Shown here piece after piece: positions 49,539-61,490 of a DNA stretch of 64,000 bases. The stretch comes from Ceratopteris richardii (lineage: Eukaryota; Streptophyta; Polypodiopsida; Polypodiales; Pteridaceae). Within the stretch, counting starts at the first letter, position 1. Each line of letters opens with the position of its first letter. The stretch lies in NCBI GenBank assembly GCA_020310875.1, contig CM035441.1, positions 81,089,378-81,153,377 on the forward strand, read 5' to 3'. Under the pieces are notes generated by a model that ran no database searches, was not told the origin of the DNA, and was given only the letters and a program-made list of their open reading frames with translations. The position numbers were made by a program, and so were the translations under genes.

Positions 49539-50835
49539 TAAAAACATTGATGCTCATTCTTGGTGGCAAGTCATTCATGTTTTGAAAGATTTATTATTAG
49601 AGAGATCAAAGAAAATCATGTTGATGATTCATCACCAAATATTGATATATTGACATCTCGCATAAAATTAGAATCGTTCTACATGAAAATGATAATAATC
49701 TACTTGATAAGAATGATAATACTCTATTTGTAGATTCTATGAATGATGAAGAGAACCTACCAGAAATCGATATTACTCCATCAAGATATGATGTAATTTA
49801 TGTGAACACAAATTAAACAATAGAAGAAATGAAAGAAATCAATAAAGATAATGAAGATTAGGATTTATTGATGTCTTACCAGAATCATGATAATAATAAA
49901 AAACCATGAGTAGCTCAATTATTAGAATCGTATTTTTTTCCTACTCATATTGAGCAAGCATTTTTTTATAAGAACCTTGATGCTCGTCCTTGGTGACAAG
50001 TCATTCATGTTCAACCTAGAGGTCCGTAATTGTATAAAAATATAATTGTTAGAGAGATCAAAGAAATTCATGTTGATGATTCATCATCAAATATTGATTT
50101 ATCGACATCTAAGATAGAAATTAGAATTGTTCTACATGAACACAATAATAGTCTACTTGATAAGACTGATAATATTCTACATGCTTATTACATAGATGAT
50201 GAAGAGGAACTACCAATATTCGATATTAGTCAATCAAGAGAAGATGTAATTTATGAGAACACAAATTTGACAATAGAAGAAATGATCAAAATCAATAAAG
50301 ATAATGAGGATGAGACTATATTGATGTCTTACCAAAATGACAATAATAATATTTATGTCTCCTTTCACTACATTGAAACAAATAATGTGATTAACAAGAA
50401 AACCATATTTTCTTCGTATGCATATTGAAGAAGCATTTTGTTTATAAACCTTGATGCTCATTCTTGGTGGCAAGTCATTCATGTTCAACTTAGAGGTCAG
50501 TCATTGTTTGACAACTTAATTGTTAGAGAGATTGAAAGTCATGTTGATGATTCATAATTGAATATTGATTTGTCGATGTCTCAAAGAGAAATTAGAATAA
50601 TTCTGCATGACAGCAATAATAATCTACTTGATGAGAATGATAATACTCTACATGTTGATTATACAGATGATGAAGAGGAACTACCAAAATCAACATTAGC
50701 CCATCGACAAATAATTTCATTTATTAGAATACAAATTTAACAATAGAAGTAATGCTTGAAATCAATAAATATAATGAAAACAAGACTATATTGATGTCTT
50801 ACAAAAAATTATGGTCATAATAAAAAAACATGACT
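49539..50835 (+). repeat. Three tandem coding-like units of about 430-470 bp
   Basis: Units start at about 49539, 49967 and 50439, each with 'ttgatgctc.t.cttgg' and 'caagtcattcatgtt'. Each encodes a similar chain: SWWQVIHV, then IVREI(KE)IHVDDSS.NIDLS, then DNTLHVDYTDDEEELP, ENTNLTIEEM and LMSYQN. Unit 2 keeps a 132-codon open frame (50030-50428). The acidic DDEEELP segment recurs in all. It is a triplication of one exon-like piece, with stops in every unit. Confidence 0.75.
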
Positions 50836-51437
50836 AGATTAGGTAGTAGATACCCTTCTATTCAATGAATCCCAACATAGAGATAAAATATATTTTTGTA
50901 GGCTAGAACATGATCCTGGGGGGTATGCCTAAAGTTTTGTTTATATCATTATTTTTTAGGAAAGAGCTTAGGTTTTTCCCAAAGAGTCCTAAATCTTTCT
51001 AAATCAAGTTAACAATCCTCAACTTGATTCTAGAGACCGAAATCACCTAGTGAGTAAAATTACCATAAGTGCACCAAAAGTAAATGGCACAACCTCTATT
51101 ACCTTCCACATATTATTTCTAATCCCAATATGACGAGTATTCAATGCATTTATGATGCTTAGAACTGCATATCAGTTTATCAATTATGGAATTAAATGCC
51201 GTTTTGGATCATTTGGTTGGGCATCACATAGTAGATTCCTGTCTATTCAATTGGAATACGAGATGAATCCCTCCATGGATATGAAAACATGTTTTTTTCT
51301 AAGATAGAACATGAAACTCGAGGGTATGCCTACATTTTTGTATATAGCTTTATTTTTGAGAAAGAAAATCTCTCTCATGTATGTATGCATGTGCATGATC
51401 TATTTCTATGTTTGCGCATGAGTCCATGATTCATGTG
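50836..51437. repeat. Degenerate direct repeat, about 350 bp spacing
   Basis: The block near 50850-50970 ('gtagta', 'tctattcaat', 'tagaacatga', 'gggtatgcct') recurs near 51225-51360 in the same order and orientation with many differences. No gene is visible. Confidence 0.55.

Positions 51438-51528
<91 letters not shown>
51438..51528. repeat. (TA)n microsatellite
   Basis: About 90 bp of uninterrupted TA. The following 51529-52170 shows no recognisable gene. Confidence 0.97.
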
Positions 51529-51530
<2 letters not shown>

Positions 51531-52174
51531 AAATAAAAGATTCATACCGTGCATTTTCAGGATGATGTGACATAAGTATTCGCATGTCTTTTAGGCACCA
51601 CTTGTGAAGCTAGCCAATGTCAAATTCCAACTATAATGGACTAAATACATACTCTTTGTCTCTCTCATCAAATTCATTAAAAAAAAGATTATATATGTAA
51701 TACATAAAATATATATTTCATTTTATATGTAAAATTTATATTTACACCCATTTAAGTGAACAAATCAGTGGTAGGAGTCACATGAAGCTCTCATTCTTTT
51801 TTTTTTTGAACTCCAATCTATGCCTCATGTAAACTATACTTCCATTAGGTGCTATGTCTCACTCCAGCCCTAGGCTACTAATGCATGTGCCCATAAGTAC
51901 CTCTACTGTGATCTCACAAGCTGGAGATGGCATAGGTGTCCTAAAAATAAACAAATAAAATGGTCCTTCCTTTAGTTATTGAGTAAGCATCTACATGTTG
52001 AAATATAATTCCTCATTGGGCATGTCTGCATACTCATGCATGTAAGCTCCTAAGGAATGAGGCAAAACATTTCCTCTTGTAAGATTCTTTATGAGCCTAA
52101 GTCTCACATTTAGTTCTCTACTAGGATCCATAATATTTGTACATATAAAACAAAATGGATTATATATATAAGGA

Positions 52175-52745
52175 TGTGTGATGGGTATATATGTATGTGT
52201 ATGTGTGTATCCATGTATGTGTATGTATATATATGTGTGTATGTATGTGTATCTCTATATTCACATGTACATGTGTATGGATTTGTATGTGTGTATGCAT
52301 GTATGTGTATGTGTGTGTATGAATATACGTGTATGTGTGTATGAATATATGTGTATGTGTGTATGCATGTCTATGTGTGTATGCATGTATGTGTGTCTAT
52401 GCATGTATGTGTATGTGTGTGCATGCATGTGCATGTACATGTGTGTGTATGTGCATGTATGTATATGTCTGTATGTGAGTGTATGTGTGTGTCTATATAT
52501 GTGTGTGTATGTGTGTGTATGTGTGTGTATGTGCATGTTTGTGTTTGTTATGTATGTGTGTTTATGTTTATGTGTATGTATGTTTGTGTATTTTTGTATG
52601 CATGTATGTTTTTTGTATGTGTGTATATGTGTATGCATGTATGCGTATGTGTGTATGTGTCTGTATGTATATGCATTTATGTATATGTTTGGATGCATGC
52701 TTATCTGTGTATGGATGCATTTGTATGTGTGTATGCATGTATGTA
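52175..52745. repeat. TATGTG-type microsatellite array
   Basis: Imperfect TGTATG hexamers with 'gcatgtatgtgt' words, 570 bp, same motif family as 28320-30012. The Cys/Val/Met-rich frames are artefacts. Confidence 0.96.
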
Positions 52746-52949
52746 GTAGAAGATTCGAATTGGATGAACTTAGATGATTTTTTGGCACATCATCTTTCTT
52801 TCCAAATTTGAGGATAGAGTTCCTAAAAGGATCTCTAAAAGAAGATATGTAATAGGTCTTTTGATAGTGAAATAATTAATTTTGAATTTTCCAAATTACA
52901 TTGTGGGGATAATGCTTATGATCAGCAATTAGGTCAATTTATGCATGTA

Positions 52950-53345
52950 GGAAAAATTTTGGGATGACAAGTTTTATATCCTCTCTCTAGACCTTATTAG
53001 CATCAATTTTTCTGGTTGAAAATTGAATGTGAAATGAAAGAATTAGGGAAAACTATGTATGAGAGAAAGGTAGAGCATGCATAAGAGAATAAAAGTGTCT
53101 ATTTGATTTTTTTGAGAATGTTGTTGTAAGTACCTTGTTTAGGGATGTGCATTTAGTTCATCATAAGAAAAGGCCTTGATCTTATTCTCTCCCTAGAATT
53201 TCTAAAATTGCAGCACTCAAAAGTGAAACTTGGAGATGGCTTTGGACCTAGATCATCTCTAACACTATTGTGCAGATCCAAAAATTGAACAAAAGTGTCT
53301 CTCACAAGCTTAAGTTAATTCCTCATTCTTTTTCAGTTAGAAGGC
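52950..53345 (-). repeat. Inverted-repeat arm, right
   Basis: Reverse-complement partner of 48500-48900. The match runs through the same blocks in opposite order. Together the arms enclose the DUF4216-like units and the TATGTG array. Confidence 0.8.
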
Positions 53346-53640
53346 TTCGAAAAATGCAATTTTTTAAGATACTTAGAATATGGCTTGTCTATTTCTATTT
53401 GAACTCATGATTTTGATGCATATGTGTGGACATGCCTAATTACGGATATCCTTGAATATATCTTTCTGGTGTTTTTCTTCTATTTTTGGATAGGTATCAC
53501 TAAAAAAGTGCTTGACTACTACAAGCACATGATTTTGTTAAAGTTTTGTGGAGAATCGGCTTTTTTGAATTTGGTGGATCACACTTCTTTTGGTAGTGAA
53601 CAACTCTGTTATAAGAAGACCTGGAAGCCATAAATTAGAG
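53346..53640. other. No gene recognised
   Basis: Unique AT-rich sequence with one short open frame (53424-53633) lacking any known motif. Confidence 0.4.
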
Positions 53641-53648
53641 AATTACAT

Positions 53649-53785
53649 TGTGATTGAGAGTGAGAGTGAGAGTGAGAGTGTGATTGAGAGTGCGAGTGTG
53701 AATGAGATTGTGATAACTCGAGGATGATTAGGAGGTAGGGGCTTCGTCAAGAAGCTATTTTCCAATGCTATTTGTATCAATTGAT
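53649..53785 (+). repeat. Fragment of the large LTR family
   Basis: 'gattgagagtgagagtgaga' through 'ccaatgctat' matches the 3' part of the LTRs at 55433-60216 (56818-57045 and 59774-60000), including the (GAGAGT)-type run. Only about 140 bp is present, and similarity stops at both ends. Confidence 0.75.
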
Positions 53786-54655
53786 TCACATCTCTAATAT
53801 TAGAATTTCCCTTCTTGTGAGTCATATCTTGTCTAATCATATGCGCTAATTTTTCTCTTATCTTGTGCAAGTTCTGTTTTTTTCTCTTCCAATATTTTTG
53901 ACTGATCGAAAGCTTGTGATTAACGAAACGCAGTAAAATAGTTCTATATTCCCACTACTATCAAGACTACATCTATATGTTTTGTTTCCCTATCTTTTGC
54001 TTTAGAGCTTCTGAAGTTCCTACTCATACTCATAAATGAATGCTTCCATGCATTCACTATTATATGCAATAAAAGTAGAAGTATCACTATCTTCTTGAGA
54101 TGAAAATTGAAATACAATTCCCTTACCTAATAATACCTCATCCATCAATTTTGAAGAAAAAGTGTTAGTCCACGCATGTCGAGGTTCATCATGTCTCAAG
54201 GTATTCACTTATATAGTACATGCACTCCTCTAACATCCATCATATTGTCATAGATCCTTCTAGTTTTGCTCTTTGTTATAAATAACCTTTTAATATGCCC
54301 ATAAATCGTTCAACCTGAAACATCCATCGAGTGCTTATAACTCCTAGAATTTCTATTTCATCCTCAAGGGTGATCAATAAATGAACCTGCATATCAAAAG
54401 AAGATGTTAGAATCTCTTTCTCCATCAAACATATTAGGTCCCTGCATTCACATTTCCTTTGTAGGATCAGGTGAGAGGTCTACATAGATGAGGCAGACAG
54501 ACAAACACAAGAGGGATAATATCAATCTTCATAAGGTACTGACCCCTCTATCCATGATGCCTATTCAGATAGATCAGATCATGTAGATGGTCATGATGAT
54601 GTGGATGATGATGATCATGGGGGTGATTCACATGATTGACAATATTTACATTTGA
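53786..54655. other. No gene recognised
   Basis: Low-complexity and AT-rich sequence. A 62-codon minus-strand frame (54020-54208) has no recognisable motif. A 'gatgatg' rich stretch lies near 54590-54620. Confidence 0.4.
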
Positions 54656-54660
54656 TGTAT

Positions 54661-54795
<135 letters not shown>

Positions 54796-54944
54796 ATTCT
54801 CATATCACTTATGATTTCAATTGTTTAAAAAATAAATTTATTTTATTGAAATGAATTGCATGACTAAAATGTACTAATGTTTTTTATTATAATTTATATT
54901 TAACATGTGCTTTATTACTTAATAGTATAATTATATTATATTTC

Positions 54945-55090
54945 TATTTGTGTGTGTATATGTATGCACATGTGGGTATATATGTATATTTGTGTATGTG
55001 CATGTATGCATGTGTATATGTGTTTATGTGTGTGTATGTGTATACGTATATGTGTATATGTATGTGTGTGTATGTGTATGACTATGTTTA

Positions 55091-55181
<91 letters not shown>

Positions 55182-55432
55182 GTATGTATATGCATGTGTA
55201 TGTATGTATATGCATGTGTATGTGTATATGTGTATATGCATGTGTATATGTATGAGCATGCATGTGTATGTGCACACATGTGCATATGCACACATATGCA
55301 TGTGCACACATATACATGTGCATGTGCATGTCTAAATGTATGTGTATGTCTGTATGTGCATATGTATCTGTATGTGTATAAGTATGTGTTTATGTGTGTA
55401 TTTGTATGTGTATGTGCATGCATATGCATGTG
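54945..55432. repeat. TATGTG microsatellite interrupted by LTR element
   Basis: The near-perfect TATGTG core is at about 55087-55180. The array ends at the ATGTG duplication (55428-55432), and its right remnant is at 60217-60246 beyond the LTR element. Confidence 0.93.
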
Positions 55433-57257
55433 TTTAATATCCCTACCATAGGTCCATACCTAACTTATGGATCAAAAGCATTGAGTCAATATATATAGAT
55501 GGAGAAACCGAGAGGGTTAATACCTCATCTGATGAAAGGTTCGTGACAATCAAACGATAATCAAATGTCCTATTATAAGCTCTGTCTTCTAATCTCTCTG
55601 TATCTGTTGCGTGCACTTCAATATCCTCTTCGACTACGTTGCACTTTCATGTGTCAATCTGTATATCTGACACCGCTCTACGTTATAAGCAATGATGTCT
55701 ATGTCTGAATACATGAATGCTCCTTTTTGTCGACCTGCAATCGCACATAGCTCTTTACATTATTTTCACCTGGGTTCGCCTATGTTTGAGTATCTGGATT
55801 GATAATATGTCGGGATAGCTTCCATGAATTCATCATTATAATCTGTAGTGGAAACTATTTTCTATCATACATTGCTCAAACCTTATATTCTCGTAGCAAA
55901 GTCATATGTGAAAAGTTAATTAATTCATGTTTCTGTTGTCAGTGGCATCTAACACTAATGTCCAAAGTTATGGAGAGAAGATCATTCAATTTAGAAAGTA
56001 TGTACCATATGATTTTATGGATTTCATCCTTTGGTTTTGGAAAACCTCAAAACTGTTGAAGCAACACGATATCCGAAATAGAGAGGTTGTAATATATCTC
56101 TAGAGAATAACGAACTTTGTGATGCATGTGAGTACATGTTTTTCCAGAATTCGGTCTGAAATTTAAGAAACTATATAGAGTTTGAGTTCCTAGAGTCTCC
56201 ATTTCATGGTGAAGTTCTACATGCCACGTTAAATGTGTTTTAAACGTGTGCGAATGGAATGTTTTATGTATGTGTTAAATTGAAACAAGAGAAAAAGACT
56301 GGATGGATTGTGTGAATTCGAAGCCTCTAATCCCATTGATAGGCAACTAACAACCGAGGAGTGGTGTTTTAAGGACGAGAGTTAAGAACTGTAGAAGTTC
56401 TACAATACATATGTAAATGTTACAGAATCTTGCCACTTTATATTATTTTTATGTCAATTATAATCTATGAAAGCTTGTTATTTGTGGCATGTTAGAGAAG
56501 CACTTGTGTGACTCGATGAGTTAACATTTGTGTGATGCACTTGAGGATTATGTTCTTTGAAATAGATTCTTGATAAAAGTAGTGATGCTCATCATTTGAT
56601 TAATGTATATGAATATGATGACTTATGTTAAGATATTACTCATGATCTTGCCAAGCTGAGATGTTTCCTCAGGACTCGGACATTGAAGATGAGTTAAAAT
56701 ACAAGAGATGATAAAGATGAAGATGCAGAAATGGAGATTGAGAAGTGACGTCATGGGAATTCTCTCCCTGTAATCAGTGACACATACAACAATGCTCGAT
56801 GAGATTGAGATCAAGATTGTGATTGAGAGTGAGAGTGAGAGTGAGACTGTGATTGAGAATGAGAATGAGATTGCAATTGTATAATCACATGATTATGATT
56901 GTGATTCATATTGACATTGTGAGTGAGAGTGTGATTGAGAGTGCAAGTGTGATTGAGAATGTGAGTGTGAATGAGATTGTGATTGCTCGGGGGTGGTTGG
57001 GAGGTTGAGGCTTCTTCAAGAAGCTACTTTCCAATGCTATTGTATCGACAAGGAAGACGCTTCATCGAGAAATTGTTGATGTATTTAGAATCGAACATCC
57101 AAAGAATCACTAGATAAGATTTCTCTTTGGTAATATATAACTTTTGATTTAAAAACTTTGTCTGATTTGTTCTTTGGGTAATAAGACTAATGTTAGCATT
57201 TATCTTTTGTATGTCCAAGTGTTCGTCTTTATGAGATCGTGATTGGAGGAACGCTAC
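55433..57257 (+). repeat. Large-LTR element, 5' LTR
   Basis: 1825 bp, from TTTAATATCC (first TG mutated to TT) to ACGCTACA. It lacks the 763-bp segment 57718-58480 of the 3' LTR. The breakpoint is between 'gggttaat' (55520) and 'ctcatctgatg' (55524). The missing piece includes the only clear TATA box. Confidence 0.88.
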
Positions 57258-57628
57258 AAGTTGTATCAGAGCGGAGTTGGATTCAGGGTCAAGGTGCAGG
57301 CTTTAAAGATAGAGATAGAAGAGGAAGTAGAGTTGATTCAGAAACTAAATGGAGAATTACATAAGGATGAGGTGAAAGCAATCAGCGAACGTCAATGTGC
57401 AAGCTTAGCGAGATAAGTACTTTTTCCATTCTTTTCTTCATGTCCTTGGATTCTACTTAGTAAATTTCACTTAATGAATATCATCTCGATAAAAGTTAGA
57501 AGGCCAGATAGTTCTAGAGTCGTGTATCAAATAATAACACATCTTGATTGTGAATATCAATTCCTTAATTTCTTACGATAGTACATTCTTCCAACTCTGA
57601 GGACAGAGTTCTTCAAAGAGGGGAAGAA
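57258..57628 (+). other. Internal region of the large-LTR element
   Basis: 371 bp with no long open frame. It starts with the primer site and ends with a purine-rich tract (AAAGAGGGGAAGAA, 57615-57628) directly before the 3' LTR. Confidence 0.8.
57260..57271 (+). promoter_or_regulatory. Primer-binding site of the large-LTR element
   Basis: TTGTATCAGAGC, one mismatch from the tRNA-iMet complement, 2 nt after the LTR. Confidence 0.85.
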
Positions 57629-60216
57629 TGTAATATCCCTATCATAGGTCCATACCTAACTTATGGATCAAAAGCATTGAGTCAGTATATATAGATGGAG
57701 AAACCGAGAGGGTTAATCTGGTATCTATCGATATGTTGTGTACGTATGTGAATGAGAAATATGATAATTGGAGTGATAATTTGCCCTTTCCAAGCTTGCA
57801 TAGCATGCTTCTACGGAAAAAAAAAAAAAAAGATTGAGTCCGCAAAGAAGCATGTGAACCCGTATTATATAAACTCATACCATAATGAGGTGTGGATAGA
57901 GTGCGTTTAAGGTATCCTTTGAAAAAAAAGGGAGCATGCCTAGAGCATCTACCTATATGCGAATATATATTTGTGCTGATAATTAAATGTGCATTCGAAC
58001 GCATAAATTTGTAGTGTGAAGCTAAATTTCAACTTCAAGAATGAAATTAAAACAAATCATATAAAAATAAATCAAAATATATGAATGCAAATAACATTCA
58101 CGTAAGTGGCGAACGTAAACACGGAGATATAAATAGGAAAACGAGGTTTATGGCTGAATTTATGGAAAAAGCATCGAAAAGTTGAGTCTCGTCATTGTGG
58201 AAGTGCGTCCACCTCCACGCGCTCAGACGGTTGCTCGGAGCGCTCTCTCACGACTTCGTCCCTGCTTATCTAGAGTCACGACACCATATTCGCGAACTCA
58301 ACCACCGTCTGTTGTTCCATATAAACGAGTCATGATGCTTTAGAGCTTCAAACGCACGGACGCAACCAGGGAAAAGCCCTCCTTTAGCTGCCGCGCACTA
58401 ACCACGATGGGAACATAAATAAAAGACTCTTTGCTTTGACAGAAACTGGAGGCAGAGGAAGTTTTTCTAGCGGGGACGAACTCATCGGATGAAAGGTTCG
58501 TGACAATCAAACGATAATCAAATGTCCTATTATAAGCTCTGTCTTCTAATCTCTGTGTATCTGTTGTGTGCACTTCAATATCCTCTTCGACTACGTTGCA
58601 CTTTCATGTGTCAATCTGTATATCTGACACCCCTCTACGTTATAAGCAATGATGTCTATGTCTGAATACATGAATGCTCCTTTTTGTCGATCCGCAATCG
58701 CACATAGCTCTTTACATTATTTTCACCTAGGTTATCCTATGTTTGAGTATCTGGATTGATAATATGTCGGGATAGCTTCCATGAATTCATCATTCTAATC
58801 TGTATTGGAAACTATTTTCTATCATACATTGCTCAAACTCTATATTCTCGTAGCAAAGTCATATGTGAAAAGTTAATTAATTCATGTTTCTGTTGTCAGT
58901 GGCATCTACCACTAATGTCCAAAGTTATGGAGAGAAGATCATTCAATTTAGAAAGTATGTACCATATGATTTTATGGATTTCATCCTTTGGTTTTGGAAA
59001 ACATCAAAACTGTTGAAGCAACACGATATCCGAAATAGAGAGTTAGTAATATATCTCTAGAGAATAACGAACTTTGTGATGCATGTGAGTACATGTTTTT
59101 CCAGAATTCGGTCTGAAATTTAAGAAACTATATAGAGTTTGAGCTCCTAGAGTCTCCATTTCATGATGAAGTTCTACATGCCACGTTAAATGCGTTTAAA
59201 CATGTGTGCGAATAGAATGTTTTATGTATGTGTTAAATTGAAACAAGAGAAAAAGACTGCATGGATTGTGTGAATTCGAAGCCTGTAATCCCAGTGATAG
59301 GCAACTAACAACCGAGGAGTGGTGTTTTGAGGACGAGAGTTAAGAACTGTAGAAGTTCTACAATACATATGTAAATGTTACAGAATCTTGCCACTTTATA
59401 TTATTTTTATGTCAATTATAATCTATGAAAGCTTGTTATTTGTGGCATGTTAGAGAAGCACTTGTGTGATTCGATGAGTTAACGTTTTTGTGATGCACTT
59501 GAGGATAATGTTCTTTGAAATAGATTCTTGATAAAAGTAGTGATGCTCATCATTTGATTAATGTATATGAATATGATGACTTATTTTAAGATATTGCTCA
59601 TGATCTTGCCAAGCTGAGATGTTTCCTCAGGACCCAGACATTGAAGATGAATTAAAATACAAGAGATGATAAAGATGAAGATGCAGAAATGGAGATTGAG
59701 AAGTGACGTCATGGGAATTCTCTCCCTGTAATCAGTGACACATACAACAATGCTCAATGAGATTGAGATCAAGATTGTGATTGAGAGTGAGAGTGAGAGT
59801 GAGACTGTGATTGAGAATGAGAATGAGATTGCAATTGTATAATCACATGAGTATGATTGTGATTCATATTGACATGTTGAGTGATAGTGTGATTGAGAGT
59901 GCGAGTGTGATTGAGAATGTGAGTGTGAATGAGATTGTGATTGCTCGGGGGTGGTTGGGAGGTTTAGGCTTCTTCAAGAAGCTATTTTCCAATGCTATTG
60001 TATCGAGAAGGAAGACGCTTCATCGAGAAATTGTTGATGTATTTAGAATCGAAAATCCAAAGAATCACTAGATAAGATTTCTCTTTGGTAATATCTAACT
60101 TTGGATTTAAACACTTTGTCTGATTTGTTCTTTGGGTAATAAGACTAATTTTAGCATTTATCTTTTGTATGTCCGAGTGTTCGTCTTTATAAGATCGTGA
60201 TTGGAGGAACGCTACA
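57629..60216 (+). repeat. Large-LTR element, 3' LTR
   Basis: 2588 bp, TGTAATATCC...CGCTACA. It carries the 763-bp block absent from the 5' LTR, in which TATAAA lies at 58320-58325 within a more GC-rich stretch (58190-58330). The small open frames shared with the 5' LTR (for example at 55799 and 58756) are LTR duplicates and not genes. Confidence 0.88.
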
Positions 60217-60221
60217 ATGTG
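60217..60221. repeat. Target-site duplication of the large-LTR element, right
   Basis: ATGTG, identical to 55428-55432, followed by the remaining TATGTG microsatellite. Confidence 0.85.
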
Positions 60222-60246
60222 TGAGTATGTGTACATGTGTATGTGT

Positions 60247-60931
60247 TGTTGGAACAAGTCCATGACAACTATAAGTGGTGGCTTGAGTCTTCAAAAGACA
60301 TAGAAAACTTGAAGCAAATGCTAAAGCCTTGAAGAGTTTACTTGTGAACTCACCTTTGTAACTTGTGGGTTTCTACTTGAGGTAAAAGTGGAAGAATCTA
60401 AATTGGTTGAATGCACTTGATGAGTGTGAAAGAGAATCCACAAATTCTTGATTGAATTAGTTGGAGAATCAAACACTAAAATATAGGAGATGTGTTTTAG
60501 GTGAGCAAGATTCAAATTCAAATCTTAACTGCAGTCATGACTATATATACATCACTTTTTCGTCACATTTTTGGAACACCATTAGCTGCGCTTCATGCCA
60601 TATCAGAGTGAGCTCGCAAGGCATACACATGTATCAATAAGTCCATTGTACTCTACATTCAATATACACTTGGTTTCATGATTATTTGTGACCATATCTT
60701 CATGCCTATGTGAGTGTACTGTTCAGTGACATACTTCTCAGCTTTTTCAGTCAGTTTGGAGATATGATTTCTGTAAGCATCCATCTTTTTTAGTGATTTA
60801 TCTTGATAAAGCTAGCTACTTAAGTCTACTATATATTCCTAAAGTTTCATTGCACGTGGAGTTCTCAATTGTGAGATATATTCATTAGAAGTCAACTATA
60901 TCTATACATCCTTTACTTATCTCTCAGTATG
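60247..60931 (+). repeat. LTR fragment of the element A family
   Basis: Begins TGTTGGAACAAGTCCATGAC, matching the element A LTR start. It stays collinear through a TATATATA box near 60542 and 'caataagtccattgtac' near 60637. It is truncated on the right where a D-family LTR in reverse orientation starts. It is a solo or broken LTR, as no coding region adjoins. Confidence 0.8.
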
Positions 60932-61138
60932 CACGCGAACAACACAAGGAAGAAGAAGAAGCTTGGAGCAGAAACACACAATACTGAATGTAGTACTAGA
61001 GAATGTACAAAGATAAGTAGCCCATTAGGGCAATAGGCATATATACAAGCCGCGGGAAAAAAACCTCCTAAAGAGGGAAAAAAGTGCCCCCGGGGGTCCT
61101 TGTGTGTTCACACACATTACTACCTAAATATATCAACA
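60932..61138 (-). repeat. D/B-family LTR fragment, reverse orientation
   Basis: Reverse complement of the D LTR. It reads from 'gcacgcgaacaacacaagg' to 'ctaaatatatcaaca'. About 25 bp of the LTR's terminal end are missing at 60932. It is joined on the right directly to a (CA)n microsatellite. No internal coding part is attached. Confidence 0.88.

Positions 61139-61490
<352 letters not shown>

Larger units (their letters stand above)
55433..60216 (+). mobile_element. Non-autonomous large-LTR element with tiny internal region
   Basis: Two long homologous LTRs flank an internal region of only about 371 bp that holds a primer site and a polypurine tract but no gag or pol. The flanks carry the 5-bp duplication ATGTG (55428-55432, 60217-60221). 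Total length is 4784 bp. This layout fits a LARD/TRIM-like non-autonomous retrotransposon that would need proteins from another element. The target was a TATGTG microsatellite. Confidence 0.88.

Noticed and set aside
50030..50428. 132-codon frame as an intact host protein.
   Set aside because: It is the middle of three tandem decayed units. Its neighbours carry stops and no start context supports a gene.
55799..59016. Nearly identical 86-codon frames at 55799-56059 and 58756-59016.
   Set aside because: They are the same stretch in the two LTRs of one element, so conservation reflects LTR duplication. No protein domain is recognised.
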